NCBI GenBank assembly: GCA_014529385.2
Contig: CM043962.1
Span: forward strand, 48,372,598 to 48,436,597
DNA: 64,000 nt
Source: Adiantum capillus-veneris
Taxonomy: Eukaryota; Streptophyta; Polypodiopsida; Polypodiales; Pteridaceae
Reading direction: 5' to 3'
In this document: piece by piece, positions 1-7,601 of the stretch
Numbering within the stretch: the stretch's first letter is position 1
Layout: the number at the start of each line of letters is the position of its first letter
Program-made: the position numbers and the translations under genes
The notes under the pieces: model-generated
What the model was told of the DNA's origin: nothing
The model's input: only the letters and a program-made list of their open reading frames with translations
Databases searched by the model: none

Positions 1-978
1 TTGGGTTATACACAGAGTCTTGCGGTAGAGAGAGATATTCTTAAGTTAGAAGATCATTTGGCCAAACAAATGATAAATACTCTTAAACAACAGCTTGAGG
101 AATGTAAAGAGAGCAACGAAAAGCTACAAACTCAGCTCAAACAAGCTAGAAGAAAGAATACAATGTTAGGAAACAGACAAAGAGAAAAGAAGTCAAAGAA
201 CATTGAAGCCTTGAGACGTGGTGGAGGAGATTGCAGTAGGAGAATCAGAGCAGCAAGGTATATATGCTTATTTTATATTGTTAAGTTGCTACTATTCTTT
301 GTTAATATGCTTAGGTTACTTTTCTTTGTTAATATGCGTAGGTTACTTTTCTTTGTTAGGTTGTTAATCTTTTTGTTAGGTTGTTATTAAGACCCTATTG
401 CAGCTGTTCTTTATTAAATGATTTAATTTAGTTGATCACTATTTGTTTATTTTGTTGGTGTCATTTGGACAAGATCAATAATCAGTTAATTTTGTACCTT
501 TTGATTTAGGACTTTGCTACAACCAAACTCTGCATCAAACATGGAAATGGCAGCTAAACATTATTGTGATGTTTTACCTCCCAAGGTTGCCAAAAAGATT
601 TTCACAGAGAAGAAGTTTAACAAGGCAAAGGAGCAGTGGATTGAGGGATTTTTGTAGAGCTCTTGCTTGGACAAGGAGGATGTGCAATATACTATGGATA
701 AGGTAGGCATTAGCAGAGATGGTTATAGCAAGTTGTTTAGAAATGTGAACTCAATAAGGTTAAGATTGAAACAAACCTGAAGAGATCTTCAAATGGAAAC
801 AATGTGCCTAGAAAGGTACATTGTGAAGGCCAGAGCTTTCCTAGGGTTTCATGGCAAACTAGGAAAGGTAAATGCCAAGAAGGGTTCATCCAATGTGAAG
901 TATAACCAGTGGAAAGCTCTCCACAATTCCATCAAAGATCATGGTCTTGAAGGTACATCAAGAAATGAGGTCCCATAG
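1..978 (+). pseudogene. Element A coiled-coil gene, 5' partial, decayed
   Basis: The 5' end lies outside the window. Exon 1 (1-257) encodes a charged, heptad-like coiled coil ending in a basic patch (GNRQREKKSKN, then RRIRAAR). A GTATAT donor follows, and the intron (258-509) contains a short T-rich tandem repeat (about 294-372). Exon 2 starts at 510 after TTGATTTAG and keeps the phase. It reads on to 978 with two in-frame stops (TAG at 655, TGA at 778), so the gene is probably dead. The exon 1 end matches the element B gene at 19352-20254: both have a GR.R.KK..N.E.L pattern, a glycine-rich spot, then RIRA.R, and both splice in the same phase. Exon 2 differs from that of B and lacks its KEN box. 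It contains GISRDGY, a phrase reminiscent of transposon-encoded proteins. Function is not recognised; coiled-coil assembly is inferred from composition. Confidence 0.6.
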
Positions 979-2448
979 GATGTGGGCAAGCACATAGGAT
1001 GCCATTGTGGCAAAATAACCAGCTCTAGAACCAATAAGTCCAGGGAAGGATCCAAAAATTCTGATGGCTTCCTCCTTTTCCACCAATATTAACTTCTCTA
1101 ACCCTGGAGGAAGCTGATATGAACCAACAACCTTTGCAAGTGCTTTAATTGCAAGCATTGGCAGCAATGGTTCTCTTGTAAACTTGTTATGGAATATAAT
1201 GACAGTCTCTTTGTTGAGCTTCCCAATAAAGTGTCCCAAGCTCTGGTTCCTTCCTAAATTTAATGGTCTGGAACCCTTCCCCCTGCCAAGGAATTTGTCT
1301 GTGTCCAGTATTTCAATCTGCAAAAATATGTCTTGGTTAATTGTTTGGCACATTAATTAGACAAAGCAAAATGGTCATAAAAATACCTTAGGAGACTCAT
1401 CCTCCTCAAAAAAGGCAGGTTCCCATATATCAATGGATCTAGTTGCCCTTACTTCATAATCTCTGGTCTTTTCCTCTCCCATATGCTCTATTTTAAGCCT
1501 TTTTTGGATCTCATTGAACTCCTCTTCAAAACGTACACCCTGTTGCTCATATCTCAGAACAATGTCCTGCAAAAGCCTTCCAACACTTGAGCTGTCAATA
1601 AAATTTTCTGCCTCTGTGTCCAAGACTGCTAAGGGGCAAGAAGAGTAATCAATGAATCCTATGTCATTACATCCCCACTCAGCCAAAACTTCCCTTAGAT
1701 CAAAAAGATGCTGAATGTCATTCAGCAAAACATATTCCTTTTTGTTAACTTTGTATGTGGAAAATGTTGTTGTGCAATGCAAAGGATCAACATCTTCATC
1801 CTCAATGTCAACATTCTCCACTTTAGTGATGTTTTTTGCTTTAAATTTTGCAATGTCCAACATCTCAATGCTTTGTAGTTTCTCTTCCTCTTCATGGAAC
1901 TCCATCTCCCTCTCCTCTTCCTCCTCTTCCTCCTGGTCCTCCTCAACCTGAGAAATCTGCTTTGGAATTTGTTTGCCCTCTGGTGTTGGGAGTACATTGA
2001 AGAAAATGATAAGTCCAAGGTCATACTCTACCAATTGGCAATGCATATTACCATGAAATTTGCAAGGCTTTATGATCTTTTTCCAGTCTGGATGAAGGCT
2101 TGAACACTTCTTTGCAATACCTGTCCTTGCCAAGCTACCTGCTTTTCATATATCAAGAAAATGAACAAGATTATCAAGCCTGTGATCTTTGGTCAATGCT
2201 GTATATATCTCTATCAATTCACTAATTTGTGTGGAGAAGCCATCCACAAGTAGTTGAAGCTCAAAGGCATCATTAAAAATCTCTTTGACACTTTGAAATC
2301 TTGCAAGTTCATTAACTTTGTAAAGAAAAGACATCAGCCTCTCATCAGCGGTCTCTTGCATATCCTCTGTATCCATTAGGACAATCCACAAATGTCTGAG
2401 AAAGAGAAAAGAGAAGTCCATCAAGACATTAAGAAGTAGACATGACAT
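958..2448 (-). pseudogene. Element A conserved gene 1 (unknown function)
   Basis: Two exons are visible on the minus strand: 2448-1387 and 1317-958, joined by a 69-bp intron (AAG/GTATTT donor, TTTTTGCAG acceptor) that preserves frame. The likely start is the ATG at 2376, because a polypyrimidine tract plus CAG lies just upstream and the homologue in element C (23690-25225) begins at the equivalent methionine. The protein has a helical N-terminus, a Glu-rich stretch (about 1890-1950), then a region with SIDIWEP and DED, and a C-terminal exon with FLGRGKGSRPLNLG and hydrophobic strands. One in-frame TGA interrupts it at 2148-2146. The C copy aligns along the whole length, so this is a real element-borne gene. 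I do not recognise the family. Its 3' end overlaps the 3' end of the upstream coiled-coil gene by about 20 bp in convergent orientation. Confidence 0.6.
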
Positions 2449-2639
2449 TAAGAAATATATTTCTTCTATGACTAAAATATATCAATAAACTACCCTTCCT
2501 TAATAATGCAAAAAACTAATAATGGTTTACAAACAAGTATGCAAGTTGTAAATCTAAGCAAGCAAGAAAGAATCACAACAAATTGTGTCACTTGCTATGC
2601 GAGCTGTGAGGGTGAGGAGAGAGTTGGCACTCAATAAAT

Positions 2640-3020
2640 TCGCTTACGGCGTGTCACTGGGTGAGCGGTCGACACCTTCAAAATTCGCGCACGGGGTGTC
2701 GCGGGGTGTCGCTTGGAGGCTTTATTTCTAGCCTTGTGAAGGACAATGAGCGGAAAAGTGGGTTGGGTAGGTTGTTTATATGGCCAAAAATGCCGCCTCG
2801 GGGGGTGTGCCAAGCGGTTTCCGCCTCTAAGTTTGTGCCCAACGGCTAGTATGCGCCTAGGGAGTTGTGCACCTAGGGAGTTCCGCATAGCACCCTATAC
2901 AAGCCCGAGAAGCACTCAAATTGAGCACATTCTTGCCCAATTTTTCCCGATTCTTGCTGCGCTATTATCCGATTCTTGCGGCGCTTTCACAACCCAATTT
3001 TACCCGCACTTGGAACAATT
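2640..3020. promoter_or_regulatory. CACGGGGTGTC motif cluster upstream of H3-like gene
   Basis: A GC-richer stretch in an AT-rich neighbourhood. The motif cgcacggggtgtc occurs at 2688-2700, with variants at 2646 (acggcgtgtc) and 2701 (gcggggtgtc). The block around 2660-2700 is repeated in inverted orientation at 3021-3050 (gtcaccccgtgcgcgaattttgaaggtgtg in reverse sense). More copies lie in each 219-bp unit that follows. Position immediately 5' of the histone-like gene suggests a regulatory or protein-binding cluster; that role is inference. Confidence 0.45.
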
Positions 3021-3677
3021 GTCACCCCGTGCGCGAATTTTGAAGGTGTGAACTTTTTCCTCGCTTTGCTATTTCGCCTACGGGGTGTCACTTGGTCGCG
3101 AGCCGCTTGGAAGGTGAAAACTTCCAATGCTATGGTTATCCCGCACGGGGTGTCATAATAGGAAAAAAATGTTTGTTGTTTGTTGTGCAGCAATCATTCC
3201 TATTCCTTTTGAAGATGGCAAGGACCAAGAAGAACAATCGTCACCCCGTGCGTGATCTTTGTATGTGTGAACTTTTTCCTCGCTTTGCTATTTCGCCTAC
3301 GGGGTGTCACTCGGTCGCGAGCCGCTTGGAAGGTGGAAACTTCCAATGCTATGGTTATCCCGCACGGGGTGTCATAATAGGAAAAAAATGTTTGTTGTTT
3401 GTTGTGCAACAATCATTCCTATTCCTTTTGAAGATGGCAAGGACCAAGAAGAACAATCGTCACCCCGTGCGTGATCTTTGTATGTGTGAACTTTTTCCTC
3501 GCTTTGCTATTTCGCCTACGGGGTGTCACTCGGTCGCGAGCCGCTTGGAAGGTGGAAACTTCCAATGCTATGGTTATCCCGCATGGGGTGTCATAATAGG
3601 AAAAAAATGTTTGTTGTTTGTTGTGCAACAATCATTCCTATTCCTTTTGAAGATGGCAAGGACCAAGAAGACTGCAA
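3021..3677 (+). repeat. 219-bp tandem repeat, three copies, carrying promoter and start codon
   Basis: Copies begin at 3021, 3240 and 3459 at gtcaccccgtgcg. Units 2 and 3 are almost identical; unit 1 differs in its first 30 bases. Each unit contains two further CACGGGGTGTC-type motifs and ends with atggcaaggaccaagaag, the start of the H3-like reading frame (MARTKK). Only the third copy continues into the real coding sequence. Because 219 is divisible by three, the units form a fortuitous open reading frame from 3092 that fuses to the gene. Confidence 0.9.
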
Positions 3678-5727
3678 GGAAAGTTGATGAGCCTCTATCC
3701 AAAGATGAAGAAGAGATTCCTAAGCCTAGCAAAGCTTCAGCTAGTACTTTACCAAACCAACCATCCACTTCTAAAGATCCTGGCAAACCAACCTCTGCTG
3801 GCACAAAGAAGACCAAATCTCAGAGGAAGGATTCTTCTCTACCCGACCCTAAAACAAGCAAAAGGAAAGATACACATCAGAGGAAATCTTCCAAGCCTGT
3901 GCAGCTTAAGCCTCTCCTTACAAAGAGAAAGTTCAAGCAGGGGGTCAAATGTCTAAGAGAGATAAGGAAGTCCATAAAGGCCATCAATCTTGCAATTCCC
4001 AAACTGCCCTTCCAGAGACTATGCAGACAAGTTGTAGAGGAGTATAAGATTTCCATGAGGTGGACTAGTACTGCATTGGCATGTATCCAGGAGGCTTCTG
4101 AGGACTTTATGATTGAGATTTTCCAAGATGCCTATATTTGTGCATCTCATGCCCATAGGGTTACTCTGATGGACAAAGACATGATCACTCTTAGGAGGCT
4201 GACATACAGGTTTTCAAAAATTTTGGAGCCTGTCCCTATGCATGATATAAAGGCATTCAATATTCTCAACATTCCTCCATGGAGGAAGCCCAAGGAGCCT
4301 GAAGTAGGAGTTTTTGATATTACTGAAGAAGAGGAAAAGGAAAGGAAAAAGAGAGCCAAGTAAGACAAGGAAATTGCAGAGAGAAAGGAGCTTGACCTGT
4401 TGGAACCTCAGCCAGTGCCCCTCCTGAGGAGTGTCAATCCTACTGGTTTTGTTGTCACTCTATTTAGTGGGGAGGATCCTAGGGAGGATTACAATTCACT
4501 TGACTCTGAGACCTTGGAAATTCTCAAGGACTGGACCAAGGAGATGAATTCTCCACTCCTTATCACATGCCTTAGGTTGTTTTTGTTTTCCTCTGTATTT
4601 TTGTTTATAGCAAGAACTCTTTATATAACAAGAACTCTTTACCAGGTTAATGATGCATTCATATGAGCCAGAACTTCAACAAAAGGTGGAGATTTTAGAC
4701 CCTGCTATCTCCCAATTTCTCAGGACAGAGACAAACATTAGAGAGCTCACAAAGTGGTTGACTCATGTGGACTTGGAAATCTGTGAATTTTTCTTGATTC
4801 CTTATCATGAGAGGTAAGTTTTCTACCTACACCTTGTGAAGAGAATTTGCTAATTCACGTTAGAAGGCTAACTGAGGCTTGTTTTTATAGCTCACATTGG
4901 AGTTTAATTGCAATTGATATTGTGAAAAGAAAATGCTAGTTTGTCAATTCTCTTGCTGGAGTACATGGTCAAGCAAAATTGTAAGTATAGCAGCAGACAC
5001 ATTTTGTAAACCATAAGCACATACTTTTAGTAAAGCAGAACCTCATTTATAAAGAATTTTGGATAGTGCTACTATAAGATTTATAGATGCTGAATGACAT
5101 CCATTTTGTAGTGGTGAAGGTTGGAATTCTTTATGCTTTGTTCACTTCAATGGATTATCCTCAAAGATTTTTTCCCAAAAATACATGTAATGAATTGCAG
5201 GTTCCAATCCAGCCTGAAAGCCATTCATGTGGATGGAGGGTATTGACAAATGCCAAGCTCCTCTTGGACTTCATATACTGCAATGATAATCAGGATATAG
5301 AAGTATAGCATATTTCATATTTGCCAGCTGTATTTTTTCTCATTTTATTGTTCCTAAAACTTGCTTTCTATTGCCTTGTATAGATCAACAGAGAGTGCTA
5401 TGGTTGACAAGAGCAAGGATTATCAAGTATATGATTGAAGCAAATGGAGAACTGCAAGAGGTATTTGAAGATGATGATGTTGAAGAGAAGGGGAAAGCAA
5501 AGCTGGAAGATGAAGAAGAGAGTGGTGAGCAGGAAAAGGCAAGTGAAGAGATGGATGATAAGAGAAAGAGGAAGCAGCCTTCAAGCCCTCCAGCCAAGCC
5601 CACTTCAAAAAGAAAATCTCCCAGGACAAAAGAGCCCACTTCAAAAAGAAAATCTCCTGCAAAAGCACCAACCCCATTAAGGAAGTCCCCTAGGGACAGG
5701 AAAACTCCTGCCAAAAAACTATTCTAG
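3653..5727 (+). pseudogene. H3-like histone fused to Ulp1-type cysteine protease, decayed
   Basis: The start at 3653 gives MARTKKTARK, matching the canonical H3 tail except Q5K and S10V. A long Ser/Lys/Pro-rich insert follows, then an H3 fold with LREIRKS, KLPFQRLCRQVVEEYK, IQEASEDFM, ASHAHRVTLMDKDM. Loop 1 has canonical length, unlike typical CenH3. A TAA at 4361-4363 is followed by the same open frame to a donor at 4575. In-phase exons at 4646-4813 and from 4892 follow. They carry FFLIPYHE and SHWSLIAID, the catalytic-His region of C48/Ulp1 proteases, after which the frame breaks. An exon at 5201-5302 carries QPESHSCGW, the Gln and catalytic-Cys motif. The last exon (from 5384) is acidic, then has repeated SKRKSP and TPAKK motifs like DNA-binding SPKK tails. 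The single-gene reading rests on conserved splice phase across the TAA. An intact relative could be a chromatin-bound deSUMOylase-like protein; that is inference. Confidence 0.7.
4576..4645 (+). other. Intron between H3-like and Ulp1-like exons
   Basis: The donor CTTAG/GTTG at 4575 and acceptor CTTTACCAG at 4645 leave the codon split two plus one on both sides, so the frame after the histone domain runs directly into the protease exon. This phase match is the main evidence that the two domains belong to one gene. Confidence 0.5.
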
Positions 5728-5930
5728 CTTATTGTAGCCCACTTGTATCAAGCTTCTCAGTTCTCTATTGTATCCAATTGTCTATTCTATAGCCCACTTG
5801 TAACCAATTGGCCCTTGTATGGACCCTTGTATGTAAGTGCAAATATTTGAAATTGAATACTTGTTTTAAGACTCTGTTACAAAATCAAATCATTGGATGT
5901 TTGAAAAAGTTGCATTTCAATAACAAAATA

Positions 5931-6020
5931 AAGATCCTTTTAAATCATGTGATACAAAATAAGATCCTTGTAGGTCATGTGATACAAAATAAGATCCTCG
6001 CAGGGCATGTGTTACAAAAT
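5931..6020. repeat. 30-bp tandem repeat, three copies
   Basis: Units start at 5931, 5961 and 5991, each aagatcct followed by a variable part and catgtgatacaaaat (ttacaaaat in the third). It lies between the 3' ends of the H3-Ulp1 gene and gene 2, so it may be part of the shared 3' region. Confidence 0.9.
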
Positions 6021-6035
6021 TGCCTTGAAGGATGT

Positions 6036-6710
6036 TTAAGGCACCAAATGTACAATGCCATCCAAGATGTCCTTGCACTGTAGCCTGTTTTCATTCCTTT
6101 TTGATACCTACAAAAACAGTCAAAGTTAAATAAAGAACCAATAAGAGAACAAGAGACTTTTAGGCATAATAGTTACCTTTCTACCATTTACTTGAAAGCA
6201 GAATGTTGTGGGCAGTTCAATTTCATCATTTTGCAGGTCCAATCTCAATTGTTGTAAGCTACACATGCCTCTTATCTTTACAATTGACAGATGCTCATTG
6301 TTTACCCATATATCAATGTCTTGTATTGGGCTGTCAATGAAGTCCTCCATGTCTTGATCAAGTGGAGTTAGCTGACCACCAACATAGTGCCATGTTCAGT
6401 AATAAAATGACATAATGAAGTTTTGTGTCCCTATCATGTATTTGCAAGCAATTGAGCCAGCTTGCACATAACAAGTGATTCCATTCACTGTTTTGGTGTT
6501 CCAACCCTCATCCACAAATTCAAGTACATTTGCTGAGTCTAAAGTCTTCACTGAAAACATTGTTCTAGATTTTCTGAGTCTAAAGTCTATAGAAACTACA
6601 ATGGGCATGAATATAGAAATTCTACTCTGTCCATTTTGATCAGTCGTGTTGTAAGTGATAATGGATTCAATGGAAATTCTTGGTCGTTTTGATCGTGATG
6701 AAGATTCCAT
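6036..6710 (-). pseudogene. Element A conserved gene 2, short version
   Basis: Exon 6710-6177 and exon 6107-6036 are joined in phase 0 (AAAG/GTAAC donor, TTTTTGTAG acceptor). The protein starts MESSSRSKRPRIS. It then has RTMFSVK, a CKYMIGTQNFIMSF segment, and a C-terminal unit with DIDIWVNN, CSLQQLRLDL and FCFQVNGRK that looks like a beta-grasp (ubiquitin-like) fold. A TGA at 6398-6396 replaces what is probably Trp. Copies in elements B (20199-21409) and C (25486-27596) are longer. They have an extra N-terminal part (KGSW, QHV) and a VVHAHIG exon that is missing here, so this copy either is internally deleted or is a shorter subfamily. The family is not recognised. Confidence 0.55.
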
Positions 6711-7073
6711 GGTGAAAAAAGAAATGAGCAGAGAAGTCTAGTCTGAGTTCAAGAGAAGAATAAGCAGAATGTGCAAAAAACGGTTCAAAACTGGAAAAGA
6801 TCATGAGATATAATCCAAACGTTGTTTTATGATGGCAACGTGCAAAATGAAAACAATATAATATGAGAAGTACGTCTTTCTAAAAGCGACAGGTATTAAA
6901 TGCCTTTGCACTTTTACTTGTTTACATTGCTATTTACCAGCTCAAAGTTGCGGTAAAGATAGACTATTTGCTTTTTTTGTGAGTTTTCAAAAATAGAGGT
7001 TCCGTAACGGAAGCTCTTCAACCATTGGTTGAGACCACTCTCTCTCTACACGCTAAAAGGCACAAAAATGACC
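6711..7073. other. Non-coding junction between element A and the Gag element
   Basis: AT-rich DNA upstream of gene 2. I see no gene, LTR or terminal repeat here. The retroelement frame stops at 7074 without a visible polypurine tract or 3' LTR, so a truncation or insertion breakpoint probably lies in this interval. Confidence 0.5.
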
Positions 7074-7601
7074 TCAAAATTCCCCTAATGGAACTTGCGT
7101 GGGAAACACTGTGTCATGAATTTTGACATGCATGGGTTCTGGTTCTAGTTTCCTTTGAGTCTCCTCCACTAAACCTCTTAGATGTTTCACCTGCTCAATC
7201 TCGTCTACTGGGTTTGGGTACGTCCCAATCTTCTTTTTACGATTCTTTCCTTTTTGCCCCTGCGGTTTATCTTGGGGGTCTTGGATTGGATTTGGAAACA
7301 CTTGTGGTGTTTTCAGAGGCTCTTCATGGTTTTCTCTTATTCGGTTTTCATTTGGTTCCATGTTACGGTTTTCTTTGTCGGTCTTTCCCTTTGTGGTATT
7401 GGTTCTAGTCTCCATTGTCTCGATTGAATCTGAATCATCCTTGAGGTCATTCATATACACGGGGTCATCTCCAGTTCCTATGTTTGTTTTGGAACTTGGC
7501 TTTGAATTTCCCGTATTTTGCGACCTCTTCCTTCGTGTCTTCTTTTTCTTTGCTTGGATAACTGACGCTGTATCTCTCTCTTCGAGGATATGGCCTGGCC
7601 C
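7074..7601 (-). pseudogene. Same-frame extension downstream of gag (start of pol, truncated)
   Basis: It begins directly after the Gag TAA and continues in the same frame for about 175 codons with no further stop until 7074. The sequence is lysine-rich (AKKKKTRRKR), then acidic and hydrophilic, with PNPVDEIEQVKHLRGLV near its end. It contains no recognisable protease motif. The position matches the Gag-Pol linker of plant Ty3/gypsy elements. Expression by stop readthrough is possible but only inferred. It could equally be an independent small ORF starting at the ATG at 7460. Confidence 0.5.

Noticed and set aside
1715-2103. Ser-rich and Leu-rich ORFs on the plus strand
   Set aside because: They are antisense shadows of the Glu-rich stretch of gene 1.
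3092-4363. A single 423-residue protein starting at 3092
   Set aside because: The first 187 codons are translation of the 219-bp tandem units, which stay in frame only because 219 is a multiple of three. The real start is the third MARTKK at 3653.
5385-5714. Minus-strand ORFs opposite the Ulp1 gene tail
   Set aside because: They are shadows of the acidic and Lys/Pro-rich C-terminal exon.
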